46,458 nt of DNA from Cyclospora cayetanensis (lineage: Eukaryota > Apicomplexa > Conoidasida > Eucoccidiorida > Eimeriidae). Location: the NCBI RefSeq assembly GCF_002999335.1, contig NW_020312197.1, positions 1-46,458 on the forward strand, written 5' to 3'. Positions 35,301 to 46,335 of this stretch are shown one piece after another. A program made the translations under genes and the position numbers. Every line of letters starts with the position of its first letter. Within the stretch, counting starts at the first letter, position 1. Below the pieces are notes generated by a model. It saw nothing but the letters and a program-made list of their open reading frames with translations. It had not been told where the DNA came from and did no database searches.

Positions 35301-38300
35301 ATCGGTGTTGCAGAAGAAGAGGGAGGCCGATGCTGCAGCAAGGAGGCAACTCGAGGAAGCCACGGCTGCTTGCGCGGCTGGAAGAGAGGCGCAAACAGCG
35401 GCTGCCGATGAATTGAGGGTGAGGGCAGAATTAACGATGGATGAAGGCCTTTAGGAGCACTCGCAGCAGCATCACTTCCGCAGAGTGCCTCTAGATGAAA
35501 AAAAATCACACCCCATGTGTTGCCTCTCAATGCAGCAAAGCATATATGTCTTCTTTCCGTCTGCCACGTTCTCTGTTATCCCTGCCTGCTGTCGCTGGCA
35601 CCTCCTCTCCCTCCCTCTGTCGCAGTCTGCGTGGCTATCGCCCCCCTTCTTCTTCTTTCTCATGCGCGCTCGTTGGCCCTTGTGCTTTGCTCGTGTATCT
35701 GTATATGTATATATATATTTATGTATGTGTATGTATATATATGTGTATGTATATATATGTGTATGTATATGTGTGTATGTTTGTAAATATATAAATATAT
35801 ATATATGTATATATATGTGTATGTATGGGTCTTCATGTGTGCCACTGTGCTGGGCTAAAACAGTCCTTGCTTGTCTGTGTTTCTGCGTGTGTTTCTGTGT
35901 GTGTATTTGTGTGGTTGCCGCATTGTTGCTTGATCTTGGCATCCCTCTCGTCGCCCTGCCTTCTAATGAGGCATGTGATCGCGTCAGTGGGGGAACCTCC
36001 CTCTTGTGTGTGTGTCTGTGTGTCTGTGTTTGTGTATGTCTGTGTGTGTGTATGCCTATGTCTGTGTGTGTGTATGCCTATGTGTGTGTCTGTGTGTGTC
36101 TGTGTGTTTGTCTGTGTGCCTGTCAGTCATGCCTCTGGTTGGTTGGTGTGATCTCGCCGATGTCTCGCGTTGTGGGGTGTGTTTATTGTCTCGTTCGTAG
36201 GCACACAGATTCGAAGTCTCTTTCAGGATAGCTGTTCATGCGTGTTTTTGAGTGTCTGTGTTGCTGTACAGCGCTGTGAAGAGGCAGAGGGGCGTCAACA
36301 GGTGGCAGTACAGCTGGCGATGGATGTGCGAGACGAGGCCCGCATGGCGCTCGCTGAATTCCGAAGCAAGCATAGTAGATTTTTTCAACAGGTCTGCTGA
36401 CGCTGTAAAAATATATATATATATATATATATATACATACATATATATATATATGTTTGTGTGTGTCTACGTGTGTTTGGTAGTTGGGTTGACTATGGGG
36501 TGAGAATGTTTGCGCAAAGAATTTTCTCTGTCCGCGGCTCCAGCGTAGTGTTTTGAGGGGTTTCCGTCGGCGTTTGCTTTTCAGGAGCAGCTGAGAGGAC
36601 TGCGGGAGAAGCTGGAGGCGAAGGAACGTGAGAGTGCTGCCGAGGAGAGACACAAAGTGGCTTTGCAGGAACGGATCGAGGATGCGGTTGGGACTGTTGC
36701 TCGCGCGCAGGAGGCGGTGGAAAGCCTTCAGAGAGGATTAAAAGAGAGGCAGCAGCAAGTGGAGGAGGCTGTAGCGGTCAGTTGCGGGTTGATACGTTGC
36801 GCATGCACGTGACGACACACGCAACAGCACGCCACATGGGCGTCTTCCTGCTGCTTTTCTTTGCCGTTCTGTTGTTCTTTCGAGATCGGCGTGGATGGCT
36901 GCGGGCTTAGGCGAAGGCGTGCTGTAGACAAGTCGCGTTTCTGTGCTTGCTTCCTCCTCAGGCAGTGGAGAGTGCGGCCTTTCTGCTGAGAAAGGCGGAG
37001 GCAGAGGTAGAGAGGCTGAGGGAAGCAGAAACAGCTGCAGCCGCGATGGCTGCGGCACGAATCGAGGAGCTCAAGAAGAAGAGAGTCCATTTAGAAAACC
37101 TCCGCGCAGAGGCAGAGGTCAGGCAGGCAGCACAGAAAGCAGCGTTGGCATCTGCATAGGCAGCCGTCCATGTGTGGCACACACACACACACACACACAG
37201 ACACACACATACATCGATCTACCTACCTGTTTCTTCCGAAATTTCCTGTGTGTATGCATGGCTGACAATGCGCTAGTCCTCCTTCTGCGCCTTGCCTAAG
37301 GCTCATGCGAGTCTGTTGTGTCTTTTATTACCCTCTTTCGCATCCAAACAGAGCAGAGAGCGCTAGGCTCAGCGGCATCCAGAAGTCGAAAAACAGCGCC
37401 TCTCCTTGGATATGTCTGCCAATAATAGCACAAAACGGCACTTCTCTCTCTGTGTTTCGACCCCTTCTCAGCACCTGAAGAGCGAATGCAAGTCTCTGCT
37501 GCCAGAAGGCACCGAGCAACTGCAGCTCTCTGCAGCGGTAAGCCGCTGCTCCTCCGTGAACGAACGCCTAGCCTTTTCCCCTTTTCTTGGCTAGCTGTCC
37601 ACCCTCAAGTCAGCAGCTTAACGAAACAAGAAGGGCCTTGCACACTGTGGTGTATGCGCTGCACTTTGTGCGCTTATCTGCATCGGCCGGCTGCAGGAGG
37701 CGGAAAGGCGTCTTAAGTCGCTGGAACTGCGTGTGCGAACGCTCGAGGCGGAAGTTCGAGATGAAGCGGTAATTATCCACCTTTTAATTTCCTGAACGCA
37801 TTGTTGGGCGTCGTCGCTTGCATGCTGCCGTTTTCATTTACGGGGTTTTGAAGCTGGCAGCAGGAATAGCAGACAACAGACTAAAAATACACGCAGCGAA
37901 AAAGGCCCTATTGAATATATATACATATGTATGTAAATATATGTAGGTATATATATATGTATGTACATATATGTATGTATATATTGATATGTATGTATAT
38001 ATATGTATATATATATATATGTATGTAAATATATGTATGTATACATGTACTTACGCGAGAGAGACGCAGTCTCTACTACCTCGCTAAAAGGCCTCCTTCA
38101 TGTACGTTGTTTTCGTCTGTTTTCGGTGTATGCAATGCCCACCGTTTCTCTTGGGGGGGCACATTACCTCCAATGTCTGTTTTTTGTCTCTGGCAGTTTG
38201 TGTGCTTGTGCTTTCTCGTACTTTCAACTCTTTGTGTGCCTGCCCCCTGCACACGTTGCCGTGTTGCTGCGGTAGTCCCTTGGCCGTCTATACAGGCTGT

Positions 38301-39860
38301 CTCTTTGGAGCTCAAGGAAGCGTCTCGTTTGCTAGATGCTCAAGAGCAGCAGCTGCTAGCTCCACAGGCTGCAGCACAGCTAGCAGAGGCGAATGCTTCG
38401 AAGAGGGCACAGAAGCTCCTCCAGGCTGTGGAATTCTCTGCCAAGCAGGTGACCGCTATGATGGACGTGTGTCTCTCTCTCTTGTGTGTGTGTTGCCTGC
38501 ATCTCTGGCGAGTATCGTTTTTTGACGCTGCGATTGCTCATCCTCGACTTACGCGGTGTCTTGCCCGTGCTTGCTTCAACGTTCTCCTTCTCTCTGCTTT
38601 TTTTCCCTCTATTCTCCGCCTCTCGAGCGATGGCTCCTCTCGCTTGCACTTGTCCTCATCCCTCTCCTGCTCGGCACGTGTGCGGCTCCGCGTCCTTCGC
38701 TGTGATTTTTTTCCAAAAAGCTGATCTTTTAAGCCTGACGTGCTTCCTTTTGCCTTCCTTATGCCAGCTCCCGCCTCATGCAGAGAGTCAAGATCTCCGT
38801 TTTCCTCTCTCTTTCCCTTGGGTGCTATTTTGCCGTCTTGAGCGCGCTGGCTGACCAGCAAAGCGATGATGCAGGAAGCAAGAAGACAACAGGGAGGCTG
38901 GCGGTGCCTGCTGCATCCCTTCCTTTTGCTTGTGCATGCATGCTTGCATGCAGACGCGTGAGGATTTCTGCCGTGTGGTGGAGGGCGTGTTGCCACACAG
39001 TGCGAGCCTCGTCTTTGATCACTCGACCCAACGCTTGCTGATTCAAACGAAAGACAGAAATCAGCAACACGTTTCAAGCCACCCGAAGGCCCTTTCCGGG
39101 GGAGAGAAAAGTTGCATTCAGGTTGCCTTCCTTGCAGCGCTTGCACGCCGCAGCAATTCTCCCGCGCACATCTTCGATGAGGTAGACGTCTTCATGGATG
39201 AAAGAAGCCGAATTAAAAAGTAACATGCCACTGAGGCGACTAGCGCGCGAGCACATCCTTAGCGAGTTCTTGTAAAGAAAGGGACTGCTTTGACTCCATC
39301 GAACCCCCACGATGGCGGCTGAGGCTACACACGCCTGGCCTACCTTACATAGAGTACCCTTGCCTCTGGTGGAGAGAAAGGGCTTTGTTGCTGCTTTAAA
39401 GAGGACGGAGAAGCATGCGGCGAGATCCTCGGCACTGTCGAGGCTAGCCACAGCACACAGGCCGGCGAATAGAAGGTGCTGGTAGAAAAACGGCGTGTGA
39501 GAGGCCTTTCAAGCCTCTGGGCTTCCATCCACCTGTGTTTGTTTGTGTGTGTGTTTGTGTATGTGTTTGTGTGTTTTTTTGTGTGTTTGTGTGTGTGTAT
39601 GTATGCGTATGCGCTGCCCCTGCCTTCCTCCCCGCAGTTTCAACCTCCTGTTGGATGTGGCTCTCCAGATGCGGCAGTCCACGCAGTGTTTCTTCATTAC
39701 GCCTCACTGGGAGATACAGCGCGAGGTGCAAAGTAAGCTGGCAGGAACCGTGCGAACTGTTGCGGCGCTAGATGCCTTAAGGCATGGCCCTCCCTGCCGT
39801 CGAAGGCCAGAGCTTAATAGGCTGAAAAGGGAGGAAAGCTGCACATTGCAGCAGCAATGA
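29373..39860 (+). CDS. SMC6: SMC6 (structural maintenance of chromosomes 6), 14 exons
   Basis: ATPase of the SMC5/6 complex, which acts in homologous recombination repair and chromosome topology. Proposed exons: 29373-30696, 31351-32122, 32304-32523, 32760-33155, 33489-34427, 34846-35418, 36272-36391, 36585-36776, 36962-37117, 37472-37537, 37697-37768, 38296-38448, 38954-39219, 39638-39860; predicted 1823 aa, against about 1100 in animals and yeast. About 410 N-terminal residues are an acidic, Ser/Gly-rich extension. The ATPase head begins near [17 protein letters not shown]; Walker A is GGNGQGKS (442-449), split by intron 1. [20 protein letters not shown] matches SMC6. Coiled coil follows, with Gln/Ala runs in exon 5, then a hinge beginning GPLGEFLHV. 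The second coiled coil is spread over small exons 6-12. The C-terminal head has LSGGE (about 1708-1712) and DEVDVFMD (Walker B, from about 1736); D-E-x-D-V-[YF]-M-D favours SMC6 over other SMCs. The exon 2/3 junction and the start codon are the least certain points. Confidence 0.9.
30853..31049 (+). repeat. 29-bp minisatellite, nearly seven copies, in SMC6 intron 1
   Basis: Units start at 30853, 30882, 30911, 30940, 30969, 30998 and 31027 (last one partial and diverged). Each begins ttgcaatagagtacccctt and ends in aacacccc or aacacctc. The array lies within the intron 30697-31350, between the two halves of the Walker A coding sequence, and has no spacers. Confidence 0.95.
33725..33880 (+). 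repeat. CAG/GCAGCC tracts coding for Gln and Ala runs in SMC6
   Basis: Within SMC6 exon 5, a CAG run gives QQQQQ, and a second CAG run passes directly into GCAGCC repeats, giving six Gln followed by about sixteen Ala. They sit in the predicted coiled coil before the hinge, where an inserted helical or disordered segment may be tolerated. Confidence 0.9.
34463..34702 (+). repeat. 43-bp minisatellite, more than five copies, in an SMC6 intron
   Basis: The unit begins gcgtttgtatgggcttgttt and ends near gagcatatatcta. It lies in the intron 34428-34845 just after exon 5. Copies carry scattered substitutions, and the last is truncated before tctagaagc. Confidence 0.92.
34960..35030 (+). repeat. GGGGCCCC palindrome cluster coding for a Gly-Pro-Gln stretch
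   Basis: In SMC6 exon 6, adjoining palindromes of the form aggggcccc are read as [15 protein letters not shown], a short collagen-like run absent from ordinary SMC6. It probably reflects spread of the GC palindrome into coding DNA. Confidence 0.75.
35690..36125 (+). repeat. TATG/TGTG microsatellites in the large SMC6 intron
   Basis: TATATG-rich DNA (about 35690-35830) and TGTG/TGTCTG-rich DNA (about 36005-36125) lie in the intron 35419-36271. They create an open frame of about 248 codons rich in Cys and Val, which is not a gene. Confidence 0.88.
36408..36465 (+). repeat. (TA)n microsatellite in an SMC6 intron
   Basis: AT dinucleotides with a short catacat interruption, inside the intron 36392-36584. 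Confidence 0.9.
37175..37212 (+). repeat. (AC)n microsatellite in an SMC6 intron
   Basis: A run of AC dinucleotides interrupted once by agac, inside the intron 37118-37471. Confidence 0.85.
37913..38048 (+). repeat. TATATGTATG microsatellite in an SMC6 intron
   Basis: Variants of atatatgtatgta fill this part of the intron 37769-38295. Tyr/Ile/His-rich frames here are repeat artefacts. Confidence 0.9.
39535..39607 (+). repeat. (TG/TTTG)n microsatellite in the last SMC6 intron
   Basis: TG and TTTG units occupy this part of the intron 39220-39637, shortly before the last acceptor (cccgcag at 39631-39637). Confidence 0.85.
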
Positions 39861-41493
39861 CTCATGTGCAAAACGCTGCACCTGTAGGGAGGGGCACAGT
39901 GTCACACGCGCTGGGAGGCGAGTCGCGTTGCTTGGGTAGCATGCGTTTCCTGCAGGCCGATACACTTCAGATCTTGTCAAAGTCTTCAATATTCGCGGTA
40001 GCATCTCTCTCTCCCTTGACACTCCTGCACCCTGAAGGAGAAAGTGCTGACAGAGAGTGTGCCACAACCGATAAAACTGCTTTCGTCGCAGTCTGCCGAC
40101 TCCTCAGCCTTCGCGCGGTTTCGAAAGGGTCTGAGTTCCCCTCTAGGCGCTTCCTTCTCTGCTTTTTGCCGCTGGCTGATAGCTAAGCATCAAGCAGAGC
40201 AAGGCGCATAGATAGGGAGCCAAGGAGGTGGAGGGGGGAGGAAAGGGGGGGGAAGGGTGGTGCTAACGGGAGAGCTAGCTAAGCCTGTGCAAGCTAGCGC
40301 TCCGCGTGGGATTTCAGTCCTCGTCGTGGGAGTTGCTATTTGTTTCTGCTCAACGTCATTCGACGGTGAGGCCGTACAAAGCGGTATGTGCAGTGGGAAA
40401 ACAGCTAGGAGCTCCTAGTCTACAGAGTTTTTAGGCTTCTCGAGCGCTGTTGCTGCTTGCGCGTTCCTACCGAACCTTTGGCTGTTTCTTCAGCAGTGAG
40501 TCACCAAGCTCTCCCCTTCCCTCTCCTCCCCCCTCCACCCCACAGCCACTTAGACTCCAGGCCCTTTAGCATCACACTAGTATCTGACCCCGCGCGCTTC
40601 TACACTTTCCGTGCAACCCGTTTGCATGCGCCGCAAGAGAACTAAAAGACGCTGCATGTAGCCCCAACTGCATGCATATGCAGAGAGAGACTAGCTAGTA
40701 CACATTGGTAACCGAGTCACAATTAAATTCCCCTCCACGCCTCTTTACGCCACCACTGCCGCCCTTTGGTGAAGCCCAGGCCACGACGCGCGTCTACCCA
40801 AGGATAGGAGAGCATTCAGCCTTATATTTGTCGCAAGTTTCTCTCACCTCGAAGTGCTTTTAGAGCCCTTTTGCGCTCACGTATTAGTGCTACGCAATCC
40901 TACCTTCTTCGAGACCTCACTATTCAGTAAAACTCGCGCTGCACCTGAGACTCCCCTTCGGACTGCCCGGCCGACTGCCTAGCTAGAGGGGTTGCTTCTT
41001 CCCATGTCGCTCCTCCCTACGTAGCTTTCACGCCTTCAAGAAACACAAGGCTGTCCGCTCACTTCGCTAGTCGTGCGGAGCGAACCTTCCACCTGGACGG
41101 AGAGACACGTGCCCGTTTCTGGAGGGCTCAGGTGAGTAGCTCTCAGGGCTGAGTCTCCGGCGAAGATTCTAGCGGTTTCGAAGGCTGCTCGCAGAGAGTT
41201 TGATGCCCGCTTTTGTTTCTCTTCAAGGCTACAGGACTATCGAAGGAAGATTCGCGTGAGCGTGCGGGGGCCTGAACAAAGCGTTGCTTTTTTCGGTCTG
41301 AAAGGCCGTTATGCAGGGCGAGGCAGAAGCGGGAAACAGCAGGGTTTGGAAAGGAAACGTTGCTATTGCCCCTGGAAATTATTAGGCAAACACGATGGTT
41401 TATACAGAAGGTCAGTGATAGGTGCGTTGTACACGGCAAGTTCAGCAGCCAGATTAAGGAAGCTATTCAACAGATGCCTTCGCAGAGGGGTGG
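39861..41493. other. Convergent intergenic region between SMC6 and the M1 aminopeptidase
   Basis: About 1.6 kb with no protein-family match on either strand. A G-rich stretch (about 40225-40260) and a C-rich stretch (about 40515-40545) are the only obvious compositional features. Both flanking genes end here, so it should hold both 3' UTRs. Confidence 0.45.
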
Positions 41494-44400
41494 TTAAGCT
41501 GTCGCTGTCTGCTCCTCTGCGGGCTTCAGTGCCCTCTGCACAATTTCGAGAGTATCAGGAGACAGCCCGGGGGCCTCTTTGATCCTCCGCAGCTGCTTTT
41601 TCATCAGCTCCTGGCGATCCGTATCGAAGCGCTGCCATTGCAGGAATGCGCCTGCCAAACGTGCCGCTGCCTGGGGGTTAAAGGCATCCACCTGAAAGTT
41701 GCACAGACACAAGAAGACAGCACAGAAATTGAGGATACACCGTCGGCGGCAGTAGCTGCTATTAACAAGAGAAGAACGCGTGAATACACATTTTGTTAAT
41801 GGACAGATGTATAAATATATAGATATATTTATCTCGTTCTCTCTCTCTCTCTGTCGGTTGCTCGCGCTTTGCCTTACATCAAGACACACGTTAATGCGAT
41901 TAATTTAAAAAGGCCTATTGCCTCCGCAGGGTCCCCGCCAGCGACACCCCCCTTCTTCGTCATACATAGAAGGAGCACACTGCCGTTCTTCTCTACCTAC
42001 CTCGATAACGACGTCACTGATGAGCTTGTAACCCTTGCCGTCTGCCCTGTGGAAATGCGGCCTATTAAAGACGAAAGCACTAAAGAGGGATCTCAGCCTG
42101 TTGGGGCTCTTCGAGGTAAAGGCGCTGTGTTTTTGCAATTCAGCAACCCTCTCGACCTGGTCGTCTAGGTCTGAGCCTGCCTGTGCTCTGAACCACTTGT
42201 CCAGCATGAGCGGATTACCTGTTGAAAAACAAAGGCGAAGACAGCCACACACTCCAGGGAGAATGCGGGCAGGAAAGACATTCATTGCCTGTTCAGAGAG
42301 GCACGCGTGCAGAGGTCTTGTTGAGAAACATCGGCATCAGCAGGCAGAGAGGGCCTTTGCCAATGGCCTTTATCTCACCAGCTGCCTCTTGAAAGAATTC
42401 CTCGAGCGCCTTCTCCCTCTGCGGCTGGGGCATATCCGCTAGCGCGAGGAGTGCAGCGTACCGGTCTGTCATGCACTTGCTAGCTGTGAAGTGGTTGTAA
42501 GCTCTTGCTGCTGCCTCCTCATCTCCGGGGGCTGATAAGAGTCGGAGAACTACGTTTCGAAGTCTTCGCCTTGCAACATTGGCTGCGTCAAGGGCTTCCT
42601 CCGCGTCATCCTCGGGCAGTGTGAGCCGCTCATACAGAGCAGAGAGCTCAGACTTGAACGCAGAATACAGCTCCAAACGGGCAGTCTTGAGGGCCAGTTG
42701 CAGCGCGTCTGGATATATAGGACTCATTTCTTGAGAGAGGACTTCCCAGGAAGGCAGCTGCAGAGTCAGGGCCTGCAGACGGAGGCAGATATCCGATCAC
42801 AATCACAACATGCAAGCATGCATGCATGCATAACGCAGCTTCGGCGCAGCAACAATGACCTGATACACACATATACTCCACTTGTTCGATCCAGACTGAA
42901 GCTTGCGCTCTTCTGCATCCCATGGCAGCGCCTGCACAGGCGTGAGGTGCTCGTCAACAGCAATTCAGCAAAGAGAGAGAAATATCGAGAGAGAGAAAGA
43001 TCGAGAGAGACGAAGAAAGATAGAGAAATAGAGAGCGACAAGATGAACTGGATCTTAAGAAAGCTTTCACCGAGAGGACGGAAAAAAATGATTGGCGGGT
43101 GGGAAATTTTATTTCTTTGAGCCCTGGCCAGATGGGGAGGCGTGTAGAGAATGCCGACTCTCTCATCTCACCGCAAGAAGTGCAACGCGCAGCGAGAATG
43201 GAGAGAGGAGTCTGTCTGTTGCTCTTACCTTGATGGATCTATCGCACTGCTCGTCGGCAAGGGTGGTCCTAAAGGCCTCGGTGTAGATCTTGGAGAGTGG
43301 CGGCATGCCCTCTTGGGCGAGGTTGTTGCTGCTGAGGAATTTGCTGCGCTCCAGGAGGAGCTTGAAGGCGAGGGTGTTCGAGGCATCCCATCGGTTGACA
43401 GGGTCGGAGTCGAACGCCATAAGAAAGGCCGTATCTTCGTCTGTTCTGTACGGCAAGACTTTCACGGGAGCTGAAAAGTCTCTAAAGAGGGAGGGAACAC
43501 ACGGCTCGTTGATGTCCGTGAACTCGAAGCTCTGCTCGCGTTCCGTGAATTCCAGTACCTGCAGCACCCCGTAGGTGTATGTACACCCCAGCAAGACTTG
43601 TGGGCGCACACCAACTGGGCCTTTCTTGCCGCAGAGGCGCAGCAGCACCGTCCAAGAAAAGCTGCTAGCCACGTGCAGCTGCTAGCCGCGTGCACCTGCT
43701 AGCCGCGTGCACCTGCTAGCCACACGCCGTCCGTTCGTGACAGCCGACGGCGAACTCCATGTTTCGAAAGGGGGAACATACATACCTGAGTAGGGGGCGT
43801 GAGGAGGTCCTTCTTGCTATTTTTGCCGATAAGTCCCACCTTAATGGGAATAACCAAGGGCAATTTGCCCTTCTGGCCTGGCGTAGAAGGCGTGTGCTGC
43901 CTCAAGCGCAAGGTGTATCGACGGGCGGACGCGTCATACTGTTGCTCCAAGACTTCTACTTCCGGCGTGCCCGACTGAACACAAGCGAAAAATTCCGCGA
44001 AAACAAAAAGCGGCTGCTCAAGGCCAACAACCATGTGCCTCGCTCCCTCCCCCTGCCTCATTACCCCGTCGAAAAATATCTCCATGCCAGAGACTTGTTC
44101 CTATTTAGAGGAAACGCCCTCCTCCTCGGCGCTACGATTCTGCCCCGACGACCCCCAAAAGCCTATAATCCCGCTTTTTTCCACGAAAAAACCTCCAAAG
44201 AAAACCTTTTAAAAACGTCTTGCCTGTACCTACCTGGGAGTACCATCGCTCGAACTGCGAAAAGTCACGGCCGTTCGCGTCTGCCATGGCTGCTCTAAAA
44301 TCATCGCATGTCACCGCCTGACCATCGTGACGCTTGAAGTAAAGGTCCATGCCCTTTCGGAAACCTTCGGGGCCTAGCAGTGTGTGCAGCCTGCGAAATA

Positions 44401-46162
44401 AGTCGCTCCGACGCAGGGGAAAAAAGCGTCTTGAACGGTCTGTACCGCCGCAGAAGCAAAAACAAGGCCTGCAGAGGCGTAGCACGAAGCCCCTCTAGCA
44501 CCCATAAATTCCCAGCAGAAGAAGACACTCAAAGCCACAACGCGAACAATACGATATACGCACATGCGAATCACTTCTGCGCCTTTCTCATACACCGTAA
44601 AGGTGTAAAAGTTGTCCATAGCAATGTACGTCTCGGGCCGGATAGGATGACTCATCGGACCGCTATCCTCGGGAAACTGATGTGCTCGCAAAAACGTCAC
44701 ATCTTCAATCCTCTTCACAGCCGCCGAACACATGTCCGCAGAAAACAGCTGATCCCGAAACACCGTCAGCCCCTCTTTCAATGTCAACTGGAACCAGTCC
44801 CTGCAAAAAAACCATCCGCCAGCATGCCAGACACGTGTTGACGCGCTCTAGGCTTATCAATACATATCTAGGTATGCATTCATGTAATATAGGTATAGGT
44901 ATATACAAGTACTCGCTCTCTCTATATTTGAATACATACAAATACATTCGCACGTGCATTGATGTTGCATACACATATGCTTGCAGACATATATATATAT
45001 ATATACATACAGGTGCCAGTATTTGTACAGTATGCATAGAATACATGCATACACACACATCTCCGTTGCACATGAATTGGGCTGTCCACCTCGATATACA
45101 GCGAGATGCTGCAAGTATGTATTACTATTTCGAGGGCATAAATGACCTGTTTCTGATTCTCAGCTTAAGTATATCTATCGATACACAATTAACTGTGTGA
45201 CACACAGTACACCCCATAGCGAAAAAGCCTCGTGAGAGAAACGCCCCCCAAAAACCCCAACGCTCGAAGAGGAGGAGAACCCCCCCTTTTCGCTGCCCCC
45301 ACCCATACGCAGCAGCATACGCCACTCTTCAGAATTACGCAGTGCATTCCTGTGTCAGGAAGGAAGGAAGCAGAAAACTGCAGACAAGAGGTGAGGTAGG
45401 TGGGTGGGAAGAGAGTGGGGAGGCAGGGGGCCTCTGCTGCTGCCTGCCGTCGACGATGACAGCTCTAAAAAGGTTCTAAGCAGTGGGGTGGTACCTGCAG
45501 GTTACCCTGTTGCCCGTCCAGTTGTGGAAGTATTCGTGTCCTACAACTCCCAGAATTCTCTCGTATTCGGCATCTGAGACGCATCCCCGTGAAACTCAAC
45601 GTAGAAAGGTCAGTTCTGCGAGTTTGTTGTTGCTACTTTTGGCTGTTAGAAAGCACCCGTAAGAGGGGGATCTCGCGCTGTGTGCATGTATGTATGTGTA
45701 GGTATATATACATATATGTGTGTGTGTGGATATAGGGTCATCTACGCTCTGCAGTGTCGACACTTGAGCACATGGATGGATCGAGCGGCCCCTCTACGTT
45801 AAGGATTTGCACTAAAGTGCTCGTCGATTGCTTGCGGCGTGCTGCTCCTCTCTCTTTCTCTTTTCTTTGCGAGGCATGTACGGCGTTCGGCTATGTCTAC
45901 CTAAACAGCGGGGGTGTTTACCGGTGGTAGTTTTGCGGTCTGCCAGCAACAGCGAGGAGTTGAAGATGTTGAGGCCCTTGTTCTCCATTGCCCCCATATT
46001 GAAGTCTCTAACGCAAACAACCGAAAAGACATCCAAATCGTACTCCAATCCAAAAACCTTTTCATCCCAAGCCATGCTTTTCTTCACGGACTCCAGCGCG
46101 AAGAGAAGCTTTTCCGTCTGCCCCCCCTCGCTGTACACCTCGATGCGCACGTCTTTCCCACT
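41494..46162 (-). CDS. M1-family (PepN-type) aminopeptidase, 3' nine exons; 5' end missing
   Basis: Zinc metallo-aminopeptidase that removes N-terminal residues from peptides; apicomplexan relatives such as Plasmodium PfA-M1 act late in protein digestion. Exons in transcript order: 46162-45922, 45573-45495, 44800-44564, 44390-44234, 43974-43786, 43558-43229, 42772-42379, 42218-42001, 41691-41494; all GT-AG, phases consistent, giving the last 680 residues. Numbering from the visible start: GAMEN exopeptidase motif 57-61; zinc site HEYFH 93-97 with the third ligand Glu about 116 in [16 protein letters not shown] carries the expected catalytic-site tyrosine. Later exons match the PepN C-terminal domains ([47 protein letters not shown]). 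Full-length PepN is about 870 residues, so the N-terminal domain and any targeting peptide lie beyond the contig end. Exon 45922-46162 is flanked upstream by a GT-repeat intron that runs into adapter sequence. Confidence 0.93.
42955..43040 (+). repeat. GA-rich purine tract in an M1 aminopeptidase intron
   Basis: gagaga and gaaaga units in the intron 42773-43228. They are purine-rich on the plus strand, so pyrimidine-rich on the transcript strand. Confidence 0.8.
43663..43730 (+). repeat. 17-bp tandem repeat, about four copies, in an M1 aminopeptidase intron
   Basis: The unit tgctagccgcgtgcacc repeats with minor changes in the intron 43559-43785. The outer copies are the more diverged. Confidence 0.85.
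44885..45060 (+). repeat. ATAC/TA-rich microsatellite DNA in an M1 aminopeptidase intron
   Basis: Mixed ataca, tatata and acaca runs in the intron 44801-45494, including a pure TA stretch near 44988-45005. Open frames here are Tyr/Ile/Cys-rich artefacts. Confidence 0.75.
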
Positions 46163-46263
46163 CTGCAAACGCAAGCACAGCAGGGCAGCGGCATAAATCC
46201 CGCAGATTTGCAGTGGGAGAGACGACTGACTGCAGAAAAAAAAACCGCCTGCAAGCTCGCGGT

Positions 46264-46266
<3 letters not shown>

Positions 46267-46301
<35 letters not shown>

Positions 46302-46335
46302 TGTGTGTGTGTGTGTGAGTGTGTGTGTGTGTGTG
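46267..46335 (+). repeat. (GT)n microsatellite abutting the adapter
   Basis: About 34 GT units with a single ggg and a gag interruption. It runs directly into the adapter at 46336, which suggests the last genomic read ended inside this repeat. Confidence 0.93.

Noticed and set aside
35485..36231. 248-codon Cys/Val-rich frame
   Set aside because: It is mostly a translation of TATG and TGTG microsatellites in an SMC6 intron.
41256..41582. 108-codon plus frame overlapping the aminopeptidase end
   Set aside because: It is the antisense shadow of the last exon and 3' flank, with no family similarity.
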